From positions 1 to 13,315 of the forward strand of contig CAKSZF010000039.1 in the NCBI GenBank assembly GCA_934525405.1: 13,315 bases of DNA, read 5' to 3'. The translations under genes and the position numbers were made by a program. Each line of letters opens with the position of its first letter. Within the stretch, counting starts at the first letter, position 1. The notes beneath the pieces were generated by a model. It saw only the letters and a program-made list of their open reading frames with translations. It was not told where the DNA came from and ran no database searches. The DNA is from an uncultured Faecalibacterium sp. (GTDB taxonomy: Bacteria > Bacillota > Clostridia > Oscillospirales > Ruminococcaceae). Shown here piece after piece: positions 1 to 6,343 of this stretch.

Positions 1-1065
1 CTGCTGGAAAGCATCGGCGGTGGGGGCGTAGTCGGTGTATTTGTAGCCGAACAGCTCGTCCGAGATCTCGCCGGTCAACAGCACACGCACATCGGTCTGC
101 TCGTGGATGGCCTTGCACAGCAGGTACATACCCATGCTGGCGCGGATGGTGGTGATATCCCATGTACCCAACAGCCGGATGACTTCTTCCAAGCTGCTGA
201 GCACCATCTCGCGGTTGATGATGATCTCGTGGTGCTCGCTGCCCAGATAGTCCGCAGTCTGCCGGGCGTATTTCAGGTCGATGGCATCGGTGTCCATGCC
301 GATGGCAAAGGTGCGGATGGGCTTGCCCAGCTTCTTGGCGGCAATGGAGCACACCAGCGAGGAATCCAGACCGCCGGAGAGCAGGAAGCCCACAGGTGCA
401 TCGGCATCCAGCCGCTTTTCCACACCGGCAATCAGCTTCTCGCGGATGTTCTTCAGGATGGTGGGCATATCGTCCTGCATGGGGGCAGGCACATCCGCAA
501 TGTCCTCGTAGCGCACAAAGCGACCGTCGCAGTAGTAGCTGCCGATGGGGAAGGGACGGATGTCATCGCACCAGCCGATGAGGTTGCGCATCTCGGAGGA
601 AAAGGCGATCTTGTGGCTGGACTTGGAGTAGCCGTAGAACAGCGGACGGATGCCGATGGGGTCGCGGGCGGCGATGAGCCGATCCTTGCGGGAATCGTAC
701 AGGATCAGCGCAAACTCCGCGTCCATGTGGCGGAACATATCCAGCCCGTACTCGTAGTACAGCGGCAGCAAAATCTCGCAGTCGCAATAAGAGCAGAACT
801 TGTAGCCCCGGCGTTTCAGGATCTCCTTTTCGAATCGGAAGCCGTACAACTCGCCGTTGCACACCACGCAGTCAGCGCCCCGGTAAAAGGGCTGCATCCC
901 TTCCGGGGTCAGTCCCATGATGGCAAGCCGCCCAAAGCCCATCAGACCGTAGGGCCCCTCCACCACTCGCTGGTCGTCCGGGCCGCGGTCCACGGTGCGC
1001 AGCAGATACTCTTTGAATTTTTCAGCGGGCAAATCATGCCCCGTATAACCCATAACACAACACAT
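1..1065 (-). CDS. asnB: asparagine synthase (glutamine-hydrolysing), partial
   Basis: Cytosolic AsnB makes asparagine from aspartate, glutamine and ATP. The reading frame runs off the left edge, so 355 N-terminal residues are visible; clostridial AsnB proteins are usually over 500 residues. The start is ATG at 1065, preceded by an AGAGGGG ribosome binding site, and it puts the nucleophilic Cys at position 2 (MCCVMGYTG), as a class II glutaminase requires. The glutaminase domain covers about residues 2-190, with RLAIMG (46-51) and CNGELYG (69-75). The synthetase domain follows, with the ATP-pyrophosphatase loop SGGLDSS at 230-236 and a later TGEISDELFGYKY segment close to the window edge. A T-box leader lies directly upstream, so expression should rise when tRNA-Asn is uncharged. 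Family assignment is firm; only the C-terminus is unseen. Confidence 0.96.
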   Translation of the reverse strand, partial: MCCVMGYTGHDLPAEKFKEYLLRTVDRGPDDQRVVEGPYGLMGFGRLAIMGLTPEGMQPFYRGADCVVCNGELYGFRFEKEILKRRGYKFCSYCDCEILLPLYYEYGLDMFRHMDAEFALILYDSRKDRLIAARDPIGIRPLFYGYSKSSHKIAFSSEMRNLIGWCDDIRPFPIGSYYCDGRFVRYEDIADVPAPMQDDMPTILKNIREKLIAGVEKRLDADAPVGFLLSGGLDSSLVCSIAAKKLGKPIRTFAIGMDTDAIDLKYARQTADYLGSEHHEIIINREMVLSSLEEVIRLLGTWDITTIRASMGMYLLCKAIHEQTDVRVLLTGEISDELFGYKYTDYAPTADAFQQ

Positions 1066-1091
1066 ACTTCTTACCCCTCTTGTAAAAACGA

Positions 1092-1151
1092 TAAAAATAA
1101 AAATACGGCAGCCATTCATCCCATAGTCCTAGGACGAATATGCTGCCGTAT
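1092..1151 (-). terminator. T-box-controlled terminator before asnB
   Basis: The stem pairs ATACGGCAGC with GCTGCCGTAT (plus-strand arms 1103-1112 and 1142-1151, 10 perfect base pairs). The pairing continues inward through ATTC/GAAT. The RNA then runs into a T-rich tract (complement of 1092-1102). It lies between the T-box sequence and the asnB ribosome binding site. It would also catch transcripts coming through from the Fur-family gene upstream. Confidence 0.88.
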
Positions 1152-1344
1152 CCGTGGTGCCACCTAAATTACCGGCATACGCAATACACCGGTCACTTTT
1201 GTGCGCTCTCCCCGTTGAAAGCACTGCCGCGATAACGAGCGGCGCACGTCTGCCCCTACTGCTGCACACGCAGGTTCAGGGAGCGGCTCACGGGTGTTCT
1301 TCTGGCTTCGTTTTCTGCGCGGTTTCCAGCATCCCGCACTCTCT
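1092..1344 (-). promoter_or_regulatory. T-box riboswitch upstream of asnB (likely Asn-specific)
   Basis: The leader RNA has the T-box elements in order. Stem I begins near 1344. A stem pairing 1331-1336 with the CCCGTG segment opens into a specifier loop, AAGAACA, where the triplet AAC (1296-1298) is followed by a purine as usual. A stem III-like hairpin (ACCGG/CCGGT) spans 1171-1193. The conserved T-box, AGGTGGCACCACGG, has its tRNA-acceptor-pairing bulge TGGCACC at 1156-1162. A rho-independent terminator follows at 1092-1151. AAC encodes asparagine, which matches asnB downstream. In this family uncharged tRNA stabilises an antiterminator and allows read-through. The T-box call is firm. The specifier comes from hand folding and is less certain, and stem I looks rather short. 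Confidence 0.9.
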
Positions 1345-1396
1345 GTAAGAAAAACCTGAGGCCTTACTTTTCCCGGTCAACGCTTTTATTGTCTGC

Positions 1397-1425
1397 ATTG
1401 TATCACGGGTTTTTGTCCGTGTCAA
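1397..1425 (-). promoter_or_regulatory. asnB promoter
   Basis: A near-perfect sigma-A promoter: -35 TTGACA at 1420-1425, a 17-base spacer, and -10 TACAAT at 1397-1402. Transcription would begin near 1390, about 45 bases before T-box stem I. It overlaps the 3' end of the Fur-family gene, whose TGA stop (1403-1405) lies inside the spacer. Confidence 0.88.
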
Positions 1426-1888
1426 CACAGCAGGCGCATTTTTTTGCAGGCTGTTCTTCTGCTGTGGACGGTGCCGCGTTCTGCGCACAATGACAGCACA
1501 GCCCGTACAGCACGCTGCCCTCGCATTGCAGGGTAAAGCCGTGCTCTGCCATCAGGTGGGCGCGCACCTCATCCATAAAATGGCAGTCCAGATGGTAGAT
1601 GCGCCCGCACTGCACGCACTTGAGGTGCAGATGCTCCCGGCAGTGACGCCCCTCGTCCACATACTGGAACACCGCCCGCTCGCCCTTGTCGGCTACATAT
1701 TTCATAATGCGCTGCTCGCCGGCCAGCTTGTCCAGATAGCGGTACACGGTGGTGGGGTTAGGGCTTGCGCCCTGCGCCTCCAGATGCTCCAGAATGTTGG
1801 AAGCGCTTACCGCGTGCTGGCGGTTGTTGATGAGGTAATCTAAGATGAGCTGCCGGGTGCGGGTGTTGTAGCCATCGCTTCGTGCCAT
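1403..1888 (-). CDS. Fur-family metal-responsive transcriptional regulator
   Basis: A 161-residue DNA-binding repressor of the Fur/Zur/PerR superfamily. The winged-helix domain covers about residues 1-80, with the recognition-helix motif NPTTVYRYLDKL at 44-55. The dimerisation and metal domain follows: a His-rich stretch (H82, H86, H88), then the structural zinc pairs C91-x2-C94 and C131-x2-C134. A 27-residue tail after the last pair ends in a cysteine cluster (C151, C153, C154), which the family core does not need. The start at 1888 is preceded by AAAGGA and gives the expected N-terminus; the frame stays open further upstream, but that part runs through the promoter and does not resemble Fur. 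Which metal or stress it senses cannot be told from sequence. It has its own promoter and is divergent from the GntR gene. Its transcript continues into the asnB T-box leader. Confidence 0.9.
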   Translation of the reverse strand: MARSDGYNTRTRQLILDYLINNRQHAVSASNILEHLEAQGASPNPTTVYRYLDKLAGEQRIMKYVADKGERAVFQYVDEGRHCREHLHLKCVQCGRIYHLDCHFMDEVRAHLMAEHGFTLQCEGSVLYGLCCHCAQNAAPSTAEEQPAKKCACCVDTDKNP

Positions 1889-1934
1889 GAGAAATTCGGT
1901 CCTTTCCGGTGTAGATGTGTTGTTTTTTATTCCT

Positions 1935-1963
1935 ATTGTAGCACAGTTTGCGCTTGGATGCAA
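1935..1963 (-). promoter_or_regulatory. promoter of the Fur-family gene
   Basis: -35 TTGCAT at 1958-1963, a 17-base spacer, and -10 TACAAT at 1935-1940 with an extended TG motif just upstream (TGC-TACAAT). The predicted start lies about 40 bases before the ATG. I see no clear Fur-, Zur- or PerR-type palindrome over it. Confidence 0.75.
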
Positions 1964-2084
1964 AAGAAGCGGGCGAAAAGTCTGTCTGTTTGGCGACAAG
2001 CACAAAAAACATTGTAAAAAGTAGCAAAAACGGGGCGTAATCTTTGTGTAAAACGGAAAACACGCCAAAGTTAAGCAAAAAGTC

Positions 2085-2119
2085 TTGTAAAAAATGCCCT
2101 AATGTGAAATAATATACTA
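2085..2119 (+). promoter_or_regulatory. candidate gntR promoter with operator-like palindrome
   Basis: TTGTAA (2085-2090), a 17-base spacer and AATAAT (2108-2113) make a plausible promoter for the GntR gene. The sequence TAATATACTA (2110-2119) overlaps its -10 and matches its own reverse complement at 8 of 10 positions, with a central TATA. FadR-type GntR proteins often bind short AT-rich palindromes over their own promoters, so this could be an autoregulatory operator. That role is inferred. Confidence 0.45.
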
Positions 2120-2263
2120 GATAAAGTGGTTGGATTGCAGCCGGGATACAAGCTGGCTGAACATGAAGAAGAAGAAACTGGCAGCGGTGGGTTTGCGCTG
2201 CCGGTTCGGACGTTTTGGAACGTTTTTGGAGAAGAAGAAAACGAAGAATAGGAGAGTGTGCTT
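2120..2263 (+). other. structured, purine-rich 5' leader of the GntR gene
   Basis: About 140 bases lie between the predicted promoter and the gntR start. Two near-identical purine-rich tracts (2165-2178 and 2229-2242, GAAGAAGAA type) flank a 7-bp hairpin, GGCAGCG/CGCTGCC, at 2180-2202 with a 9-base loop. A short frame from ATG 2163 ends at a TGA (2265-2267) that overlaps the gntR ATG, and would encode a very basic 34-residue peptide. It has no evident ribosome binding site. It matches no riboswitch class I can recognise. Confidence 0.35.
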
Positions 2264-2923
2264 ATGAAAGAGCAGGAAGCACAGGCAAAGCTCAGCCTGA
2301 AGCTGCAGGCGTACCAGTACCTCAAAACCAAGATTTTGAACTGCGAGTACCGCCCCAACGAGTTTCTGAACGAGCAGAAGCTCTGCGCCGAGATGGGCAA
2401 CATCAGCCGCACCCCCATGCGGGACGCACTGGGGCGTCTGGAGCAGGAGGGGCTGATCACCATTCTGCCCAAAAAGGGTCTGATGGTCTCCGGCATCACC
2501 GAAGAGGACGTGCACAGCATGTTTGAGATGCGTCTGTTGGTGGAGCCCTACGCCCTGCGTACTTACGGCAATGCCATCCCCCGGGAGCAGCTGGAGGCCT
2601 ACGCCGAGCTGATGCACCACAGCGAGCGCATCGAGGACTTTTGCAAGTCGGACGACGACTTCCACGAGCTGCTGATGAGCACCCTGCCCAACAAGTATCT
2701 GCGCTCTGCCTACGACCGCATCACCGGCCTGAACACCCGTTTCCGCATCATGACCGGCAAGGTGAGCATGATCAATCAGGAGCAGACCTGTGAGGAGCAT
2801 CTGCAGATTCTGGATGCTGCTCTGGCAGGGGACTGGGACGGCGCAGCCATGGCGCTGCAGCACCATCTGGAGCTGGCCCGCGATAAGGCCGAGGGCGTCA
2901 TCAAGGTCATCCGCCTGTGGTAA
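2264..2923 (+). CDS. GntR-family regulator, FadR subfamily (FCD domain)
   Basis: A 219-residue transcription factor and the only plus-strand gene in the window. The N-terminal winged helix (about residues 10-75) carries the typical recognition helix SRTPMRDAL at 48-56 and a wing ending KKGLMV. The C-terminal all-helical FCD ligand domain (about 80-210) shows the usual acidic/His metal-site pattern: Asp130-132 with His134 (DDDFHELL), His179 and His200/201. Family members usually sense small carboxylates or sugar acids, often with bound metal. I chose ATG 2264 because GGAG at 2251-2254 is correctly spaced for it, whereas the upstream GTG at 2258 is too close. No metabolic gene is co-directional, so its regulon and ligand cannot be inferred here. 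It ends in a strong terminator. Confidence 0.92.
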   Translation: MKEQEAQAKLSLKLQAYQYLKTKILNCEYRPNEFLNEQKLCAEMGNISRTPMRDALGRLEQEGLITILPKKGLMVSGITEEDVHSMFEMRLLVEPYALRTYGNAIPREQLEAYAELMHHSERIEDFCKSDDDFHELLMSTLPNKYLRSAYDRITGLNTRFRIMTGKVSMINQEQTCEEHLQILDAALAGDWDGAAMALQHHLELARDKAEGVIKVIRLW

Positions 2924-2950
2924 AAGAATAAAAATAAATAACGTAAAAAA

Positions 2951-3016
2951 GCATCTGCAACATTCGCTTCTGAATTTCAGAAATTCAGCGAAATCTTGTT
3001 GCAGATGCTTTTTCTT
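2951..3016. terminator. bidirectional terminator between gntR and the ABC operon
   Basis: An 11-bp perfect stem, GCATCTGCAAC/GTTGCAGATGC (2951-2961 and 2998-3008), encloses further imperfect pairing (ATTCGCT with AGCGAAAT). T-runs follow it on both strands: TTTTTCTTT at 3009-3017 on plus, and TTTTTT on minus from 2945-2950. It can end gntR transcripts and also those of the convergent ABC operon, whose last gene stops at 3255. Confidence 0.9.
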
Positions 3017-3019
3017 TAG

Positions 3020-3236
3020 CGGGTTCGCCCTCTCAGTCAAAGCCTGTCGGCTTTGACAGCTCTCCCTTTGGGAGAGCCAAGAGCACTGCCGGAAGCTTTC
3101 TCATTGCACCTAAAACTTTAGTGATGAACTTTACAGCTTGGCTCCCCCTGAGAGGAAAGACTTCCCCCGCTCCGGGGGAAGATGTCACCGTAGGTGACAA
3201 AAGGGGGAATCTGGCGCGGGAGCGCCTGAGAGGGCG
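3020..3236. repeat. fold-back intergenic repeat with five hairpins
   Basis: There is no gene here. The two ends are inverted copies of a CCCTCTCAG-type terminus: GCCCTCTCAG near 3027-3036, and CTGAGAGGGC at 3227-3236. Second inverted motifs lie further in: GAGCCAAG near 3074-3081 and CTTGGCTC at 3137-3144. Five hairpins lie within it: GTCAAAGCC/GGCTTTGAC (3036-3057), GCTCTCCC/GGGAGAGC (3059-3077), CTTCCCCCG/CGGGGGAAG (3161-3181), TGTCACC/GGTGACA (3183-3199) and GGCGC/GCGCC (3213-3226). It looks like a non-coding dispersed element of the MITE or palindromic-unit kind, a type I recall as common in Faecalibacterium genomes. One hairpin recurs at 5123-5142. Confidence 0.7.
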
Positions 3237-3254
3237 GGTGCAGCAGACCTTTTG

Positions 3255-4073
3255 TTATTTCTCCACCTTGCTCAGCAGGATGCGGTCGTTATCCAGATTT
3301 TTGCCCGCGTTCTCGCGGAACTTTTCCAGCAAATCGTCCACGGTCATCTTGCTGCGTGCTGCGCCCTTTACGTCGAACACGATGCGCCCGGCGTCCATCA
3401 TCAGGGTGCGGTTGCCCAGCTCCAGCGCCTGATGCATATTGTGGGTCACCATCAGGCAGGTGATCTTTTTCTCAGCCACGATGCTCTTGGTCAGCGCCAG
3501 CACCTTTTCGGCGGTGGCGGGGTCCAGCGCGGCGGTGTGCTCGTCCAGCAGCAGCAGCTTGGGGGTGACAAGGGTAGCCATGAGCAGGGTAAGCGCCTGC
3601 CGCTGCCCGCCGGAGAGCAGCCCCACCGGCTGCTTCATGCGGTCCTCAAGCCCCATGTCCAGCAAAGCAAGCTTTTCGCGGAAGAGCGCCTTATCTTTGC
3701 GGGAAATGCGGGAGAAGATGGCGTTGGGCGCAGTGCCTGCCCGCAGGTAAGCCAGCGCCAGATTTTCCTCAATGGTCATGTTGGGCGCGGTGCCCTTGAG
3801 CGGGTCCTGGAACAGATGCCCGATGACCTTGCTGCGCTGGTGCTCCGGCGCAAAGGTGATATCCTGCCCGCCCAGCAGAATGCTGCCCTCGTCGGCAATA
3901 AAGCCGCCGGTGATGGCGTTGAACAGGGTGGATTTGCCCGCGCCGTTGGAGCCCACGATGGTGGCAAAATCTCCGGCCTCCATTTGCAGGCTTACGCCGT
4001 TCAGCGCCACTTTTTCGTTGACGGTGCCCGGGTTAAAGGTCTTGTGCAGGTCGTTCAGCTGCAGCATTTCCAT
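3255..4073 (-). CDS. ABC importer ATP-binding protein (TrpZ-like)
   Basis: A 272-residue ATPase that energises uptake through the permease encoded just upstream. All nucleotide-binding motifs are intact: Walker A GSNGAGKST (41-49), Q-loop Gln89, signature LSGGQ (153-157), Walker B LLLLDE (173-178) and switch His211 (MVTHNMH). The length is normal for a stand-alone ABC subunit. The ATG at 4073 begins one base after the permease stop, with GGGAGGG inside the permease 3' end as ribosome binding site, so the two are probably translationally coupled. It is the last gene of the operon; the fold-back repeat and the bidirectional terminator lie beyond it. Substrate is inferred from the T-box and the partner genes as tryptophan or a related aromatic compound. 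Confidence 0.93.
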   Translation of the reverse strand: MEMLQLNDLHKTFNPGTVNEKVALNGVSLQMEAGDFATIVGSNGAGKSTLFNAITGGFIADEGSILLGGQDITFAPEHQRSKVIGHLFQDPLKGTAPNMTIEENLALAYLRAGTAPNAIFSRISRKDKALFREKLALLDMGLEDRMKQPVGLLSGGQRQALTLLMATLVTPKLLLLDEHTAALDPATAEKVLALTKSIVAEKKITCLMVTHNMHQALELGNRTLMMDAGRIVFDVKGAARSKMTVDDLLEKFRENAGKNLDNDRILLSKVEK

Positions 4074-4074
4074 T

Positions 4075-5013
4075 TTACTGTCCCTCCCTGTTGGTCACTG
4101 TGCGGCGTGCGGCGTGACGGCGCTTTTCAAAGGCAAAGTGCTCCCGGATAGCGGGCATGGAGATGGCCACTGCCACAATGATGGCAGATACCAGTTTCAT
4201 GGCGGCAGCGGGCACATTGAACCGCAGCGCCACGGCTACGATAAAGCGGTACAGGCAGCTGCCGAACACCACGCCAAGGATGCGGCGCAGCATGGTGCGC
4301 TTGCCCACCAGCGTCTCGCCGATGATGAGAGAAGCCAGTGCAATGGTCACCATGCCGGTGCCCACGTTGATATCGCAGCTTTTCTGGTACTGCGCCAGCA
4401 GCCCGCCGGACAGCGCACACAGCGCACCGGACACGCACAGACCCACCGTGATGGTAAAGGCGGGGTTGATGCTGGAAGCCCGCACCATGGCAGCGTTATC
4501 GCCGGTGGCGCGGATGGAAAGCCCCAGCCGCGTGCCCAGAAAACCCAGCATCGCCGCGCAGGCGATGGCAATGATAACTGCCGCCAGCGCCAGCTTGTAC
4601 CAGCTGCCCAGAAAGCCCAGCGAAGTCTTTGCCATCGAGAAGATGGTAGGGGTCTTGACCAGCGACATGGTGGAAGAAAAGCCCATCACCGCCAGATTGA
4701 TGGTGTACAGGCCGGTATTGACGATGATACCGGCCATGATGCTTTCTACCCCGAGCCTTGTCTGCAAAAAGGCGGTGACAAAGCCGGAGCACACCCCTGC
4801 AGCCATAGCTGCCGCCAGCGCAAGGATGGGGTGGCCGGTCAGCGCTACCTGACAGGCCACGGCGCAGCCCAGCGTAAAGCAGCCGTCGGTGGAAAGGTCG
4901 GCAATATTCAGGATGGAGTAGCTCAGAAACAGTGCCAACGCCACCAGTCCGTAGATGCAGCCCAGCTCCAGCGCTGTCTGCAAAACGTTGAGGGAAAAGA
5001 TACTCGCCAGCAT
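4075..5013 (-). CDS. ABC importer permease (TrpY-like, BPD_transp_2 type)
   Basis: A 312-residue integral membrane protein with about eight or nine hydrophobic segments spread over residues 15-290 and a basic cytoplasmic tail (FEKRRHAARR). The loop GLSIRATGDN (164-173) is the ATPase-coupling region typical of the branched-chain amino acid, sugar and TrpY class of permeases. ATG 5013 is supported by AAAAGGAG eight bases upstream. It lies between the lipoprotein gene, separated by a 162-base gap with hairpins, and the ATPase gene, one base away. Together they form a complete importer with one permease gene, so a homodimeric channel is likely. I assign the family from overall composition and gene order; substrate specificity comes from context. 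Confidence 0.9.
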   Translation of the reverse strand: MLASIFSLNVLQTALELGCIYGLVALALFLSYSILNIADLSTDGCFTLGCAVACQVALTGHPILALAAAMAAGVCSGFVTAFLQTRLGVESIMAGIIVNTGLYTINLAVMGFSSTMSLVKTPTIFSMAKTSLGFLGSWYKLALAAVIIAIACAAMLGFLGTRLGLSIRATGDNAAMVRASSINPAFTITVGLCVSGALCALSGGLLAQYQKSCDINVGTGMVTIALASLIIGETLVGKRTMLRRILGVVFGSCLYRFIVAVALRFNVPAAAMKLVSAIIVAVAISMPAIREHFAFEKRRHAARRTVTNREGQ

Positions 5014-5092
5014 GGTGTATGCTCCTTTTATGTTATTTTGAATGCGCGCCGCATTGCTCTGCGGAGTGCGACAAACGTATTTTCACGGGAGA

Positions 5093-5164
5093 GGGAAACC
5101 ACTTTCCCCAGAACCGCCAAAAGCTCTCCCTTGCGGGAGAGCCGACAAAACCGTCAGGTTCTGG
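5093..5164. repeat. intercistronic hairpin cluster in the ABC operon
   Basis: The 162-base gap between the binding-protein and permease genes holds nested inverted repeats. The outer arms are CCAGAACC/GGTTCTGG (5108-5115 and 5157-5164), enclosing GCTCTCCC-TTGC-GGGAGAGC (5123-5142). GGGAAA/TTTCCC (5093-5108) overlaps the edge, and AATGCG/CGCATT (5041-5055) lies nearby. The inner hairpin has the same arms as one at 3059-3077, which points to a shared repeat family. In mRNA this could protect the upstream message and lower expression of the downstream genes, as REP-like elements do. Confidence 0.6.
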
Positions 5165-5175
5165 CTGAGCGGGGT

Positions 5176-6276
5176 TCAGGAGAAGTTCTCGGCGGTGGTC
5201 ACCTCGGTGATCTCGGTGCAGTAGGGCTTGAAGGCTTCCTTCAGGGTTGCCAGATCCAAGCCCAGAGCCTCGGCGGTCTCGGTGTTGATGGTGACGATGC
5301 CGTTATCAAAGGTCTGGTAGGGCAGGTCTGCGGGGGTCTTGCCGTCGCACAGCAGCTGGCTGACCATATCGGCCGTGGCTTCGCCCAGCTGGACGTAATC
5401 CACGCCGTAGCCCACCAGTGCGCCGTTCAGCGCAAAGCTGTCGGCACCGGTGTAGTGCTGCACACCGGCCTCAATGAAGCTCTCATAGATGGACAGCTCG
5501 GCGGTCATGATGGTGTTATCGGTGGGGGTGAACACGGCCTTGACCCCGGCGGCTACCAGTGCCTCGGCAGCCATCTGCACCTCGGCGGTGGTGGTGCCGT
5601 TCTTTTCCACAACCTTGATGCCGTTCTTCTCGCAGAAGGCCTTGGCGTCCGCAATGGCCTGGGTGGAGGCATCCTGACTCAGGTCATACAGCAGACCGAT
5701 GGTATCAATGCCGGGGTTTGCCGCCACGATCAGGTTCATGATGGCGTCGGTGTTCAGGGCATCGGAGGTGCCGGTGATGTTCTCCTCGCCGTCAAAGCCA
5801 GCGGCGGCGGGGTCGGTCACAGCAGAGTAGACCACCGGGATGTCGGTGTCCTCCACGGCAGCCAGCATGGTAGCGGCGGTGGGGGTGGCCACGGCCACGA
5901 TCACGTCCACGCCGTCGGCCACAAGGTCTGCGCCGATCTGGTTCAGGTTGGACTGGTCGGCCTGTGCGTTGGCGTAGTAATCGGCGTAGTCAAAGGTGAC
6001 GCCCTTCTCCTTGCCGATGGCATCCAGACGGCTCTCCACAGATTCCACGATCTGGTTGAGGGAAGCGTGGTCCACATAGTTGACGATGCCCACCTTGAAG
6101 GTCTCGCCGGCGGCAGCGGTGCTGCCGGAAGCCGCTGCGGAGGAGGAAACTGCTGCACTGGAGGCAGAGCCGGAAGCAGCGCTGCCGCAGCCGGTCAGTG
6201 CCATGGCAGAAACAGCGGAAGCGGCCAGAGCGGCCTTCAGGAAGCTGCGGCGGGAGATCATGTTCAGGTTTTTCAT
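5176..6276 (-). CDS. ABC importer substrate-binding lipoprotein (TrpX-like)
   Basis: A 366-residue extracytoplasmic solute-binding protein of the ABC_sub_bind (TrpX) type. The signal region combines a twin-arginine-like motif SRRSFLK (8-14) with a lipobox LTGC (27-30), so the mature protein should be lipid-anchored at Cys30. A Ser/Ala-rich linker (31-57) joins it to the binding domain, which opens with TFKVGIVNYVDH and follows the two-lobe periplasmic-binding fold (for example DVIVAVATPTAA and PVVYSAVTDP in the first lobe). ATG 6276 has AAAGGAG eight bases upstream. It is first in the operon and directly follows a T-box with a likely Trp specifier. Tryptophan is the best substrate guess; tyrosine, phenylalanine or a precursor is possible. 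Confidence 0.92.
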   Translation of the reverse strand: MKNLNMISRRSFLKAALAASAVSAMALTGCGSAASGSASSAAVSSSAAASGSTAAAGETFKVGIVNYVDHASLNQIVESVESRLDAIGKEKGVTFDYADYYANAQADQSNLNQIGADLVADGVDVIVAVATPTAATMLAAVEDTDIPVVYSAVTDPAAAGFDGEENITGTSDALNTDAIMNLIVAANPGIDTIGLLYDLSQDASTQAIADAKAFCEKNGIKVVEKNGTTTAEVQMAAEALVAAGVKAVFTPTDNTIMTAELSIYESFIEAGVQHYTGADSFALNGALVGYGVDYVQLGEATADMVSQLLCDGKTPADLPYQTFDNGIVTINTETAEALGLDLATLKEAFKPYCTEITEVTTAENFS

Positions 6277-6313
6277 AGTGGTAACTCCTTTCCCGGAGCG
6301 GGCGGCAAATCAA

Positions 6314-6343
6314 AAGACCCGCTCCCTTTGCGGGACGGGTCTT
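6314..6343 (-). other. second hairpin abutting the T-box terminator
   Basis: AAGACCCG/CGGGTCTT (arms 6314-6321 and 6336-6343) continues as TCCC/GGGA after a one-base bulge, giving about 12 bp around a 5-base loop. On the minus strand it starts immediately after the T-rich tract of the T-box terminator, and TTTTGATTT overlaps and follows its 3' side. It could be a weak second terminator or a structure close to the ribosome binding site (6287-6295). Confidence 0.6.

Noticed and set aside
1889..2068. A longer N-terminus for the Fur-family protein.
   Set aside because: The extension covers the promoter, is AT-rich unlike the gene, and the ATG at 1888 has a ribosome binding site and gives the normal Fur start.
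3020..3236. CRISPR-like repeats.
   Set aside because: The hairpins differ in sequence and spacing; there are no regular direct repeats with spacers and no cas genes.
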